A model generated the notes under the pieces. The model had not been told where the DNA came from, made no database searches, and saw only the letters and a program-made list of their open reading frames with translations. From Pseudodesulfovibrio sp. 5S69 (GTDB taxonomy: Bacteria > Desulfobacterota > Desulfovibrionia > Desulfovibrionales > Desulfovibrionaceae), in NCBI RefSeq assembly GCF_037094465.1, contig NZ_CP146609.1:1737501-1801500 (forward strand): a DNA stretch of 64,000 nt, in the 5' to 3' direction. Within the stretch, counting starts at the first letter, position 1. Every line of letters starts with the position of its first letter. Shown one piece after another: positions 26,328 through 35,917 of this stretch. Position numbers and translations under genes: made by a program.

Positions 26328-26345
26328 CCATCCGTTGTGCGGGGG

Positions 26346-26603
26346 TTAGAGCATCTCGTGCTGGTACGCTTCGCCGCCCAGGAGTTCGACCATGTCGCGC
26401 AGGATTTTCAGGGTCTCCTGGGCCTCCTTGGGGTCGAGCTTGCGCAGGGCGAACCCGGCGTGGATGATGATATAGTCGCCGATGGCAACTTCCTCGTCCA
26501 TGAGCATGATGGACGCCTGGACCGTGGTGTCGCCTTCGCCCACTTTGCAGGTGGCGACGCCGTCACTGATTTCAAGAATTTCTGCTGGTATCGCGAGGCA
26601 CAT
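26346..26603 (-). CDS. hypC: Hydrogenase assembly chaperone HypC/HupF
   Basis: 85 aa beginning MCLAIPAEI, with the essential Cys2 that binds the Fe(CN)2CO precursor and contacts the large subunit. GDYIIIHAGFALRKLDP is the family core. It works with HypD and delivers iron to HynA. It overlaps the end of the maturation protease gene by 32 nt and so is translated from the same mRNA. Other hyp genes are not in the window. Confidence 0.93.
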   Translation of the reverse strand: MCLAIPAEILEISDGVATCKVGEGDTTVQASIMLMDEEVAIGDYIIIHAGFALRKLDPKEAQETLKILRDMVELLGGEAYQHEML

Positions 26604-27126
26604 AGATCTTCTCCGTTGCGGGGTTGTCGTCCGTCCGAAGGGCGTAGGAAGCGCCGGCGGCCTTCACTTCCTCGAGGACCAGGGCTTCCATCTCGGGCAG
26701 CTTGGCTTCGAGTTCCGGTGACAGGGCGGCGGACATGTCCTTGTAGTTGACCGGCTCGATGCCGTAGAGGATCACGTCGTCCGGCACACTCCCGATGATG
26801 CTACACTGGGCCAGCGTATCGAGCAAGTCGGTCTGGTGCATGGAATTCTTGAAGGCGCATGCCTTGTTCAGGTCCTCGCCCAGCAGGCGGAAGATCTCGC
26901 CCGGCTCGCCCTCGTTGAGCACGATGTCCACGATGATCAGATAGTCCGACTCCATGATCGGGCCCATGAGCTTGAGCCCCAGCGTGCCGCCGTCGAGCAC
27001 GGTGACGTTGTCGGAAAAATGATATTTCTGTTCGAGTTCCTCGGCCACGCGGACGCCGAATCCCTCGTCGGTGAACAGGATGTTGCCGACGCCCAGAATG
27101 AGAATGCGTTTGTCTTTTTCAGGCAT
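26572..27126 (-). CDS. HyaD/HynC-type hydrogenase maturation endopeptidase
   Basis: 184 aa from ATG 27126; GTG at 27135 is an alternative. The start region LILGVGNILFTDEGFGVR carries the conserved nickel-binding acidic residue; a second acidic residue lies in IVDIVLN and the conserved His in SMHQTDLLD. It cleaves the C-terminal tail of the nickel-loaded large subunit after the GVH motif, here most likely HynA. The gene is on the opposite strand from hynBA, separated by a small insert, and leads hypC. Confidence 0.92.
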   Translation of the reverse strand: MPEKDKRILILGVGNILFTDEGFGVRVAEELEQKYHFSDNVTVLDGGTLGLKLMGPIMESDYLIIVDIVLNEGEPGEIFRLLGEDLNKACAFKNSMHQTDLLDTLAQCSIIGSVPDDVILYGIEPVNYKDMSAALSPELEAKLPEMEALVLEEVKAAGASYALRTDDNPATEKIYVPRDTSRNS

Positions 27127-27214
27127 GGCTTTCACTTAGTAGAGAGCCAAGGTTTTCGCAAGGTCTAAAACGGAAATCCGTTTCCGATATCGGGGCTGTG
27201 CGCGTGAAATGGAC

Positions 27215-28303
27215 TCACCGCGTGGCGTAATAGGTCGAACTGACCTGGCCGCCGGGCAGGCTTTGGTTAGATTGTACCTCGACCATGCGCCCGCCCGCCA
27301 TGGACACCACCTGCTCCACGGTCTCCACCGGGATGGCGTGGGTCTCGCTGTAGGGCCGTTCGGCGGCCAGCGGGGCGTCTGTCCCGGGTTGTTCCGATGC
27401 GGGGACGACCAGAACCGGTATGACGCATTGAGCCTCGTCGGGATTGATCATGGGTTTGCCGAAATAGTCCATTGCGGTGATGGCCAGGACGAAATTGCCC
27501 GGTACTGCCGGAGAGGCCGCGAGGTAATCCATCTCCACAGAATCGCCGGGTTGGAGCACGGTTTGCGGCAAATTCAGGCGGCCGTGGTTTTGTGCCATCT
27601 CATCGGTGTCGATATTGTACCAGTGATGGATCAGGCGCACGGGCGCGTTGGTCTGTTGGTCCATTCCTATGGGATGCGTGCCGGTATTGGTCGCCTTCAC
27701 GCGTATGGTCAGCTTGGAGCCGCACTCAAGGAGCATGGCCTCCGTACCGGCAGAAAGGGCGCAGGCCAAGCCTTCATCGGGATAGGCGAACACAGCCTTG
27801 GCGCTGGGGCAGTGGAAAACGGCCAGCCCGCCCGGTTTGAGCACGCGAATGAACTCCGCGATGTACCGTACGCCCACATGGGGCCGGATGTGTTGGAGCA
27901 CATGCGCGGTGAGGACCATGTCGAAGCTGCCGTCGCGGAACAGCGAGAGGTCGTCGGTCTCGTTCAGCCGGTATATGCAGTGCATGCCGAATTGGTTGAA
28001 TTCCCGGGCCTTGGCCAGCATGGACGGGGCGATGTCCACACCGACGCAGGTTTTGAAATGATCGCACAGGGCCTGCGTCAATCTTCCGACTCCGCAGCCG
28101 AAGTCCAGCGCGGAGGTCCTCCCCTCGGGCAGGCCGTTGGCCTTCATCCAGGCGGCGATGTGGTTGACGTGGCCGGCTCCCGTTTCAAAGAACTCTTGTA
28201 CGTCCCACGCATTGTTCACTTTATCCGGTGAAGAGGCCACGGCCCAGAGCGGGTCTTCCCGGCCGAAGGTGTTCCAGTTTCTTTGCAACTCCTGCAGATA
28301 CAT
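27215..28303 (-). CDS. SAM-dependent methyltransferase with C-terminal beta domain
   Basis: 362 aa from ATG 28303, preceded by AAGGAG. Residues about 50-190 are a class I methyltransferase: motif I is LDFGCGVGRLTQAL, then VGVDIAPSML and MVLTAHVLQHI. Residues about 200-310 look like an Ig-like beta domain (VRLIHHWYN, PQTVLQPGDSVEMDY, PGNFVLAI), a module often attached to surface-polysaccharide methyltransferases and glycosyltransferases. A glycan substrate is therefore plausible but not shown. Monocistronic. Confidence 0.78.
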   Translation of the reverse strand: MYLQELQRNWNTFGREDPLWAVASSPDKVNNAWDVQEFFETGAGHVNHIAAWMKANGLPEGRTSALDFGCGVGRLTQALCDHFKTCVGVDIAPSMLAKAREFNQFGMHCIYRLNETDDLSLFRDGSFDMVLTAHVLQHIRPHVGVRYIAEFIRVLKPGGLAVFHCPSAKAVFAYPDEGLACALSAGTEAMLLECGSKLTIRVKATNTGTHPIGMDQQTNAPVRLIHHWYNIDTDEMAQNHGRLNLPQTVLQPGDSVEMDYLAASPAVPGNFVLAITAMDYFGKPMINPDEAQCVIPVLVVPASEQPGTDAPLAAERPYSETHAIPVETVEQVVSMAGGRMVEVQSNQSLPGGQVSSTYYATR

Positions 28304-28438
28304 GCGCGCTCTCCTTTTACGCCCGGAAGATCGGGACGGCTTTGTCAAAGAGGTTTGCAGGTCTTATGCCAGGCTTTGTGGAGAGGAAACGGAAAATGGA
28401 CGGGCCGGGGCGTGCAGCCCCGGCCCGCCGGGGTTGTA

Positions 28439-30031
28439 CTAGATGACGGCCTCGATGAGCCGGGGGCCCTTGGCGCTCAGGGCGGCGCGCAGGGCTTCGG
28501 CAAAGTCCTGGGTGGTGTCGACGCTGACGGCCTCGACGCCCATGCCCTCGGCGATGCGCACCCAGTCCAGCGATGGGTCGTGCAGGTCGAGCAGGGACAC
28601 GGCCTTGTCGCCTCCGGCCGCAGCCCGGACCATCTTGAGCTCCTGGTTGAGGACAGCGTAGGAGCGGTTGGCATAGAGCACGGTGACCACGTCCAGGTTC
28701 TCCCTGGCCTGGGTCCACAGGGCCTGCACGGTGTACATGGCGCTGCCGTCGCCCTCCAGGCAGACCACCTTGCGGTCGGGCGCGGCCACGGCGGCTCCGG
28801 TGGACAGGGGCAGGATGCCGCCGATGGCGCCGCCGGTCAGGGCCAGGTAGTCGTGGGGCGCGGCCGTGGCGAGCAGGTTCGCGTAGGGCAGGGTCGAGGT
28901 GATGCCCTCATCGGTGACGATGGCGTTTTCGGGCAGGAGCGCGGCCACGATGCGCAGTGCGGCCTCGGCGGTCAGCGGGCCGTCGCCGGGCAGAGAGGGC
29001 GGATCAAGCGGATACATGGCGCAGTCGGGCGAGGCGTCCACGGAGGAGGCCAGGTCGATGAGCGCGGCGTTGCCGTCCTCGCTGGGATGGGCCAGGGTCA
29101 GGATGGCGCAGTGCGGCGGGGTCAGCCAGCTCTCCTGCCCGGGATAGGCGAAGAAGGAGACCGGCGGTTCGGCTCCCACCAGCAGGAGCTGCTCGAACTC
29201 GTCGAGCCGGGCCAGGACGTCCTTGCCCCGGTAGGGCAGGCGCTCGACCACGGGCGTTCCCGCGCCGGAGCGCATGCGCGGGGTGAAGGTATCGCAGAAC
29301 AGGGTGGCCCCGGTTTTGGCCGCCACGCATCCGGCGGCGTTGAGCCCCTCACCGTAGAGCACGGACCCGCGCATGAGGATGGCGGTCTTCTTGCCGTTGG
29401 TCAGGGCCTTGGCCGCGGCGTCGATGGCGTCCGGGAACACCGGAGCGGGTTTGGGGGCCTCCAGGGCGGGCGCGGGGCGCTCGGCCGGGAGCCAGGCCGT
29501 GTCCGCGGGCAGGATCAGGGTGGCGACCTGGCCCGGGGCCACGCGCGCGGCGCGGACCGCTTCGGCGGCGTCCAGGGCCACGGTGCGGGGGCTGCGCGGG
29601 CGGCGGACCCAGTGAGAGATGGCCTCGGCAAAACCCTCCACGTTGGAGGTCAGGGGCGCGTCGTAGCGGACGTGGTAGGTGGCGTGGTCGCCGACGACGT
29701 TGACCACCGGGGACTGGCCCTTGCGGGCGTTGTGCAGGTTGGCCATGCCGTTGGCGAAGCCGGGCCCGAGGTGGAGCAGGGTGCAGGCGGGCTTGCCGGT
29801 CATGCGGGCGTAGCCGTCCGCCGCGCCCGTGGCCACGCCCTCGAACAGGCAGAGCACCCCGCGCATGCCGGGGATGCGGTCCAGGGCGGAGACGAAGTGC
29901 ATCTCCGAGGTGCCGGGGTTGGCGAAGCAGACTTCCACGCCGCTGGCCACCAGGGTGGCGAGCAGGCTGTCCGCGCCGTTGCACTCGGTGCACTGGCCGG
30001 TTTCACTGATTTCAGGGGTATGTTGAGGCAT
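28439..30031 (-). CDS. Thiamine diphosphate enzyme, acetolactate synthase/benzoylformate decarboxylase-like
   Basis: 530 aa from ATG 30031 with AAGGAG 8 nt upstream. The N-terminal PYR domain has FANPGTSEMHFVSAL and the catalytic Glu in CLFEGVATGAADGYAR. The C-terminal PP domain has the ThDP/Mg motif GDGSAMYTVQAL...YANRSYAVLNQE. The middle domain lacks a clear FAD site. The N-terminus carries an extra CTEC pair. No regulatory-subunit gene (ilvN) follows, so it is more likely a 2-oxoacid decarboxylase or related lyase than biosynthetic acetolactate synthase. Confidence 0.8.
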   Translation of the reverse strand: MPQHTPEISETGQCTECNGADSLLATLVASGVEVCFANPGTSEMHFVSALDRIPGMRGVLCLFEGVATGAADGYARMTGKPACTLLHLGPGFANGMANLHNARKGQSPVVNVVGDHATYHVRYDAPLTSNVEGFAEAISHWVRRPRSPRTVALDAAEAVRAARVAPGQVATLILPADTAWLPAERPAPALEAPKPAPVFPDAIDAAAKALTNGKKTAILMRGSVLYGEGLNAAGCVAAKTGATLFCDTFTPRMRSGAGTPVVERLPYRGKDVLARLDEFEQLLLVGAEPPVSFFAYPGQESWLTPPHCAILTLAHPSEDGNAALIDLASSVDASPDCAMYPLDPPSLPGDGPLTAEAALRIVAALLPENAIVTDEGITSTLPYANLLATAAPHDYLALTGGAIGGILPLSTGAAVAAPDRKVVCLEGDGSAMYTVQALWTQARENLDVVTVLYANRSYAVLNQELKMVRAAAGGDKAVSLLDLHDPSLDWVRIAEGMGVEAVSVDTTQDFAEALRAALSAKGPRLIEAVI

Positions 30032-30267
30032 GATTCGACTCCTTTTTGCAGGTGTTGTGGAGTATGCGGTTCCGGGCGGGGCCGGAGGCGGGAATCCGGA
30101 GGGTCGGCGTCTCGGGGCGAGACGGGCGATCGGTGGCGGGCACGGAGCCCGGCGGGACCGGACCGTGCGGCCCGGCCGGAAAAAACAATTTCCGCCATGA
30201 ACGAGGGTAGCCAAGAGAGGGGTGGGGGTCAAGCGGGGGAGCGGGAAATTCCCGGCGTCAAACGGAA

Positions 30268-30300
30268 CGGCGGGCCGCGACGCATGGTCGCGGCCCGCCG
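30268..30300 (-). terminator. Terminator after icd
   Basis: A 14-bp perfect stem CGGCGGGCCGCGAC with a 5-nt loop. On the minus strand it lies just after the icd stop and is followed by a moderately T-rich stretch. Confidence 0.75.
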
Positions 30301-30321
30301 GGAATGTTTTGGAACGGAAGG

Positions 30322-31464
<1,143 letters not shown>

Positions 31465-31609
31465 TGGGGTCCTCCTCGGGCGATCTGGTCGGGACTGTTG
31501 TAAAATGAAGTAGCGGACTATGACGTTTATTCGGCCGGATTGCAAGCGGCCCGGCGGCGGAAAACCGGGCCTGGCGCGGTTTCCGGCGGACAACATGACA
31601 ATTTGACGG

Positions 31610-32356
31610 ATGGTTGGAGATATCGTGCAGGCTGAATTGGAGATGGTCAAGGCGTTGTTGAGCGGGGACAGGCGGGTGGTCGTTCTGACCGGGGCGGGGG
31701 TGTCCGCCGAGAGTGGGGTGCCCACCTTCCGGGGCCGCGACGGGCTGTGGAAGCACCATCGGGCCGAGGACCTGGCCCGGCCCGACGCCTTCGCCGCCCA
31801 CCCGGAGCTGGTCTGGGAGTTCTACAACTGGCGGCGCAAGCAGGTGGGGAACTGCTACCCCAACGCGGCCCACCTGGCCCTGGCGGCCATGGAGCGGCAG
31901 ATTCCGAATTTTCTTCTGATCACCCAGAACGTGGACGGCCTGCACGTCCGCGCTGGCAGCCGCAAGGTGGTCGAGATGCATGGCTCCCTGTGGCAGGTGC
32001 GCTGCACGGTCTGCACCCACGCCCGCGAAGATTTTTCCGAGTTGCCGGCATTGCCGGACTGTCCGGTCTGCGGCCACCTGCTGCGTCCCGGCGTGGTCTG
32101 GTTCGGCGAGCCGCTCACGCCCGGCGTGCTCAAGCTGGCCATCGAGCAGATCGGCAAGACGGACGTGTTCCTGTCCGTGGGCACCTCCGGCCTGGTCCAG
32201 CCCGCCGCGTCCTTCTACCAGTTGGCCAAAGACCACGGGGCCGTGACCGTGGAGATCAACCCGGAACCGACCCCGAACACCGGGTTCATGGACTTCGCCC
32301 TGCACGGCCCGGCCGGGGAGATCCTGCCCGAGCTGGCCGCCGGGCTGGCCGAGTAG
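31610..32356 (+). CDS. cobB: SIR2-family NAD-dependent protein deacylase
   Basis: 248 aa. Core motifs are LTGAGVSAESGVPTFRG for NAD, TQNVDGLH, the catalytic His in VEMHGSL, the zinc Cys pairs CTVC and CPVC, and VVWFGEPL. GTSGLVQPA completes the Rossmann part. It removes acetyl or acyl groups from lysine. A GTG at 31625 with GGAG five bases upstream is a better-placed start than ATG 31610 and would shorten the protein by five residues. The stop is followed at once by the trpB2 promoter. Confidence 0.9.
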   Translation: MVGDIVQAELEMVKALLSGDRRVVVLTGAGVSAESGVPTFRGRDGLWKHHRAEDLARPDAFAAHPELVWEFYNWRRKQVGNCYPNAAHLALAAMERQIPNFLLITQNVDGLHVRAGSRKVVEMHGSLWQVRCTVCTHAREDFSELPALPDCPVCGHLLRPGVVWFGEPLTPGVLKLAIEQIGKTDVFLSVGTSGLVQPAASFYQLAKDHGAVTVEINPEPTPNTGFMDFALHGPAGEILPELAAGLAE

Positions 32357-32362
32357 GATTCC

Positions 32363-32390
32363 TTGACATTGCGGGCTGTTCCCGAGTAAT
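32363..32390 (+). promoter_or_regulatory. Promoter of the trpB2 leader
   Basis: TTGACA (32363-32368), 16-bp spacer, AGTAAT (32385-32390). It starts 7 bp after the sirtuin stop codon. Transcription would begin near 32397, about 255 nt ahead of the trpB2 start. Confidence 0.7.
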
Positions 32391-32400
32391 CAACACACCT

Positions 32401-32472
32401 ATGCAAACACCCATATCATACAACCATTTTTGTGGACGCGGGTGGCGTAACGTCAAGCGGCCCGATTCCTAG
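32401..32472 (+). CDS. Candidate Trp leader peptide
   Basis: A 23-codon ORF, MQTPISYNHFCGRGWRNVKR then PDS and a stop, with one Trp codon at 32443-32445. It starts only a few bases after the predicted transcription start and has no Shine-Dalgarno, so it would be translated as a nearly leaderless ORF. Its position relative to the two competing hairpins is what an attenuator needs. Translation is not shown. Confidence 0.4.
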   Translation: MQTPISYNHFCGRGWRNVKRPDS

Positions 32473-32572
32473 ACGCGCGCTGAAGCGATCCGCCGCCGGT
32501 CCCGGTGGCGGCGTGCTTGCGCGCGCGTTTGGACATCGGAAAGCCGCTGGTTCGTCGCCAGCGGTTTTTTTT
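32457..32572 (+). promoter_or_regulatory. Candidate transcription attenuator of trpB2
   Basis: A long rod hairpin runs from GCGGCCCGATTCC (32457-32469) to its partner ending GCCGC (32543-32547), closed internally by ACGCGCGC/GCGCGCGT and CGCCGCC/GGCGGCG. The same GCCGC starts the intrinsic terminator CCGCTGG (32544-32550), CCAGCGG (32558-32564), T8 (32565-32572). The two structures exclude each other. A ribosome stalled at the Trp codon would leave the rod's left arm free; one reaching the stop would cover it. Confidence 0.6.
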
Positions 32573-32651
32573 CGTCAACGCGCACCGGATCGGGGAGCCG
32601 GGAAGCTTCACCCGATCCGGCCTACAACGCGCAACCGTTCGGAGGAACACC

Positions 32652-33998
32652 ATGTCTGTGAAGAAGATCTTTCTACCCCAGGACCAGATGCCCACCCAGT
32701 GGTACAATCCCATGCCGGATTTACCCACGCCCATGGCCCCGCCGCTCAACCCGGAGACCATGGAGCCGCTCACCCCGGACATGCTCTCCCCGATCTTCCC
32801 CGATTCACTCATCGCCCAGGAGATGAGCACGGACCGGTTCATCGACATCCCCCAGGAGGTCCAGGACGTCTACAAGATCTGGCGCCCCTCGCCCCTGGTT
32901 CGCGCCGACCGGCTGGAAAAGGCCATCGGGGCCAAGTGCAAGATATTCTACAAGGACGAGTCCGTGTCCCCGGCGGGCTCGCACAAGCCGAACACCTCGG
33001 TGCCCCAGGCGTACTACAACAAGATCGAGGGCGTGACGCGGCTGGCCACCGAGACCGGCGCGGGCCAGTGGGGCACGGCCCTGTCGTTCGCCTGCGCCCA
33101 GTACGGCATGGAGTGCGTGGTCTACATGGTCAAGGTCTCCTACGAGCAGAAGCCGTACCGCAAGATGATCATCAACACCTACGGCGGGACCATCTATCCC
33201 TCGCCCTCGGACCAGACCCGCACGGGCCGCGAGATGCTGGCCAGGGACCCGGACTGCAAAGGGTCGCTGGGGCTGGCCATCTCCGAGGCCGTGGAGGACG
33301 CGGCCACCCATGACGACACCAAGTACGCGCTCGGCTCGGTGCTCAACCACGTGCTCATCCACCAGACCATCACCGGCCTGGAGGTTCAGAAGCAGCTCGA
33401 GATGATCGGCGAAAAGGCCACCCACCTGGTGGGCTGCGTGGGCGGCGGCTCCAACTTCGGCGGACTGGTCCTGCCGTTCCTGCCGCAGAAGCTCGACGGC
33501 GATCCGGTGAAGTTCATCGCGGTGGAGCCCAAGGCGTGTCCGACCCTGACGCGCGGCGAGTACCGCTACGACTTCGGCGACATGGCTCGGTTGACCCCGC
33601 TGGTCAAGATGCACACGCTGGGCCACGACTTCATGCCCGCACCCATCCACGCGGGCGGCCTGCGCTACCACGGCGACGCGCCCATCGTCTGCAACATCGT
33701 CAACGAGGGGCTGTGCGACCCGGTGGCCTACTTCCAGACCGACTGCTTCGAGGCGGCCAAGCTGTTCATGCAGACCGAGGGCTTTTTGCCCGCTCCCGAG
33801 ACCTCCCACGCCATCAAGGGGGCCATCGAGGCGGCCAAGACCGCCGGACCGGACGACGTCATCGTCTTCCTGTACTCGGGCCACGGCATGCTCGACCTAG
33901 CCTCGTACGATGCCTTCAACCAAGGGCTGCTGACCAACTTCGAGCTGCCCCAGCGCGACATCGAGGAAGCGCTCAAGGCCTGCCCGGTCGTGAAGTAG
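32652..33998 (+). CDS. Tryptophan synthase beta-like protein TrpB2
   Basis: 448 aa, the length of TrpB2 rather than TrpB1 (about 400). GGAGG lies 6 nt before the ATG. The N-terminal extension ([20 protein letters not shown]) is typical of TrpB2. The PLP lysine is in SPAGSHKPN; the phosphate loop is [11 protein letters not shown]. TrpB2 joins indole and serine to make tryptophan, usually without TrpA, and can salvage indole. No other trp gene is near, which fits a stand-alone salvage role. Expression is probably controlled by the leader described at 32401-32572. Confidence 0.9.
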   Translation: MSVKKIFLPQDQMPTQWYNPMPDLPTPMAPPLNPETMEPLTPDMLSPIFPDSLIAQEMSTDRFIDIPQEVQDVYKIWRPSPLVRADRLEKAIGAKCKIFYKDESVSPAGSHKPNTSVPQAYYNKIEGVTRLATETGAGQWGTALSFACAQYGMECVVYMVKVSYEQKPYRKMIINTYGGTIYPSPSDQTRTGREMLARDPDCKGSLGLAISEAVEDAATHDDTKYALGSVLNHVLIHQTITGLEVQKQLEMIGEKATHLVGCVGGGSNFGGLVLPFLPQKLDGDPVKFIAVEPKACPTLTRGEYRYDFGDMARLTPLVKMHTLGHDFMPAPIHAGGLRYHGDAPIVCNIVNEGLCDPVAYFQTDCFEAAKLFMQTEGFLPAPETSHAIKGAIEAAKTAGPDDVIVFLYSGHGMLDLASYDAFNQGLLTNFELPQRDIEEALKACPVVK

Positions 33999-34023
33999 CG
34001 GTCCGCGATTCCGCGAAATCCCG

Positions 34024-34054
34024 CCCCCGGCCCGGACCTCCGCGCCGGGGGTTT
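34024..34054 (+). terminator. Terminator after trpB2
   Basis: CCCCCGGC (34024-34031) pairs with GCCGGGGG (34044-34051), followed by TTT. Confidence 0.65.
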
Positions 34055-34064
34055 CCGTGTCTCC

Positions 34065-34092
34065 TTGCAACAGGGCCGGGCCCCTGTTAATC
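34065..34092 (+). promoter_or_regulatory. Candidate promoter with operator for the META lipoprotein
   Basis: TTGCAA (34065-34070) and TTAATC (34087-34092), 16 bp apart. A perfect 7-bp inverted repeat AACAGGG (34069-34075) / CCCTGTT (34082-34088) fills the spacer, where a repressor would block polymerase. Confidence 0.45.
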
Positions 34093-34127
34093 ATGGTCCC
34101 CGTAGTCATTGATCAAGGAGACGAATC

Positions 34128-34598
34128 ATGTCGACCCTATGGAAGAGAATGTGTTGTGCGGCGCTGCTTTTGGCCGCCCTGGCGAGTCTCGGCGCGTGCG
34201 GAAGCCATGAAGCCCCGGTCCTGAACGAGAACGCCCTCCGCCAGTCCCTGGTCGGCAAGACCTGGACCCTGCGCACGATCGTGTCCCGGGATTTCGACGA
34301 CGATCCGGCGCTGACCATAAAGTTCAACGCCGACGGCACGGTGGAGGGATTCGGCGGGTGCAACGCCTTCACGGGCACCTATACCCTGAAGGACGATTAC
34401 CTCGAGTTCGGCCCGCTGGCCGCCACGCACAAGTCCTGCAGCCCGGTCGCGGACGAGCGGGAGTACACCTACCTGACCTACCTGGCCACGGTCCGCCGTC
34501 TGGATACCCAGACCGGACCGGACGAACTCGTCCTGCTGACCGAGAACCAGAGCGAACTCAGGTTCACTTCCGGCGGATCCGGCGGCTTGTTCTGGTAG
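34128..34598 (+). CDS. META-domain lipoprotein (HslJ-like)
   Basis: 156 aa. The lipobox is LGAC near residue 24, so it is a membrane-anchored envelope protein. The META/HslJ domain spans residues about 42-150: LVGKTWTL, FNADGTVEGFGGCNAFTGTY and the CNAF signature, KSCSP and LVLLTENQSELRF. HslJ in E. coli is a heat-inducible lipoprotein linked to novobiocin resistance; the molecular role is unknown. AAGGAG precedes the ATG. It is monocistronic and ended by a strong terminator. Confidence 0.82.
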   Translation: MSTLWKRMCCAALLLAALASLGACGSHEAPVLNENALRQSLVGKTWTLRTIVSRDFDDDPALTIKFNADGTVEGFGGCNAFTGTYTLKDDYLEFGPLAATHKSCSPVADEREYTYLTYLATVRRLDTQTGPDELVLLTENQSELRFTSGGSGGLFW

Positions 34599-34620
34599 CC
34601 GCGGCCCGCGCCGGGATGCA

Positions 34621-34659
34621 AAAAACCGCCGGTCGCCCGCAAAGGGCGCCCGGCGGTTT
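34621..34659 (+). terminator. Terminator after the META lipoprotein
   Basis: AAACCGCCGG and CCGGCGGTTT with an inner CGCCC/GGGCG stem (one mismatch), preceded by A-run and followed by T-rich sequence; can serve both strands. Confidence 0.8.
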
Positions 34660-34706
34660 CGTTTGAATCGGTTGGCCGCGCGCAAGTAGGCAGCCTCCGG
34701 CCTCTT

Positions 34707-35807
34707 CTAGCCGAGCGATGCCTTCAAACGCATGATCCGCTCGTAGGACCGCTCGATGCGTGCCACGGGGATAATCCCGTCGTCCACCAGGGAGCGGACG
34801 GTCGCGTGGACCTTTTCGACGATGTGCTCGTCATAGGCGAGGTTGTTGCCGAACAGGAGGATGTCGGCCCCCGCCTCGATGGCGCGGCGGATGGCCTCCC
34901 GGCGTCCGTACTCGTCGGCGATGGCCCCCATGTTCATGTCGTCGGTGACGACCACGCCCCGGAAGCCGAGCTTGCCGCGCAGCAGGCCGGTGATGACTTT
35001 TTTCGACAGGGTGGCCGGATAGTCCGGGTCGAGGTGCGCGTTGAAGATGTGGGCGGTCATGATCATGTCCACCCGGCCGCTCTTGATCAGCTCCCGGTAG
35101 GGGCTCAGCTCGGCCTCGGACCAGGTGTCGGTCACGTCGGTCAGCCCTTTGTGGGAGTCGGTCCCGGCCGACCCGTGCCCCGGAAAGTGCTTGAGGCAGG
35201 AGAGCACCCCTGCCCGGTGCAGCTCGCCCATGAAGACGGCGGCGCACCGGGCCACCTGCTCGGGGTCGCTGGAGAAGCTGCGGCCCAGCCGCCCGATGGC
35301 CGGGCTGTCCGGGGCGACGTTCACGTCCACCACCGGGGCGAAGTCGAGGTTGAAGCCCACGGACGACAGGGTGGAGCCGACCATGAACCCGGCCGTGCGG
35401 ACCTTGAATTCGCCGCCCGCGCAGAGGTCGGCCGCGGACGGGGTCTCGTGGAAGCCGTACGCCTTCTTGAGCCGCTGGACCTTGCCGCCCTCCTGATCCA
35501 CGGCCATGAACAGGGGGATGTCCGCGTTGGCCTTGAGATCGCGGATGAGTTTTTTGACCTGGTCCTTGGTCTGGATGTTGCGGCGGCCGGAGCCCCAGAA
35601 CATGTCGTAGTCGAAGAGGATGATCCCGCCCAGGTGGCGCTCGCGGATGTCGCGGACGATGATCGAGTCCTTGTCCACGGAGAAGCCCCGGAACCCGGCC
35701 AGGATCATCTGGCCGATCATGGTGTCCAGGTCGGCGGCGCGGGCGGGCGTCGGGGAGGGGAGCAGGCAGAGGGCCAGCAGGAGCAGGACGGCAAGACGGA
35801 TGCGCAT
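34707..35807 (-). CDS. Family 3 glycoside hydrolase, beta-N-acetylhexosaminidase (NagZ-like), exported
   Basis: 366 aa with a Sec signal peptide (residues 1-24, cleavage after ARA). The TIM barrel carries VDQEGGKVQRL, the family signature KHFPGHGSAGTDSHKGL with the catalytic His of the flexible loop, and VVVTDDMNMGAI with the nucleophile Asp. It removes N-acetylglucosamine from muropeptides. E. coli NagZ is cytoplasmic; the signal peptide here points to a periplasmic enzyme, as in several other bacteria. It is monocistronic and divergent from the rhomboid gene. Confidence 0.88.
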   Translation of the reverse strand: MRIRLAVLLLLALCLLPSPTPARAADLDTMIGQMILAGFRGFSVDKDSIIVRDIRERHLGGIILFDYDMFWGSGRRNIQTKDQVKKLIRDLKANADIPLFMAVDQEGGKVQRLKKAYGFHETPSAADLCAGGEFKVRTAGFMVGSTLSSVGFNLDFAPVVDVNVAPDSPAIGRLGRSFSSDPEQVARCAAVFMGELHRAGVLSCLKHFPGHGSAGTDSHKGLTDVTDTWSEAELSPYRELIKSGRVDMIMTAHIFNAHLDPDYPATLSKKVITGLLRGKLGFRGVVVTDDMNMGAIADEYGRREAIRRAIEAGADILLFGNNLAYDEHIVEKVHATVRSLVDDGIIPVARIERSYERIMRLKASLG

Positions 35808-35883
35808 GGAAGACTCGTTGGGTGTTGAGGGTTGCGGGATCGGGCCGGCATGGGGCGGGCGCGCGGCGCAAGGGTGAAACCGG

Positions 35884-35910
35884 TTTGCGGCGGGCTCGAT
35901 TTGCTATACA
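35884..35910 (+). promoter_or_regulatory. Candidate promoter giving a near-leaderless rhomboid mRNA
   Basis: TTGCGG (35884-35889) and TATACA (35905-35910), 15-bp spacer. The ATG at 35918 falls 7 bp after the -10 element, where transcription would normally start, and no Shine-Dalgarno is visible. Confidence 0.4.
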
Positions 35911-35917
35911 TTACGGC

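Noticed and set aside
32397..32572. 6S RNA or another separate small RNA upstream of trpB2
   Set aside because: The length is about right, but the 5' and 3' ends do not pair to form the 6S closing stem, and the competing hairpins fit attenuation better. Not fully excluded.
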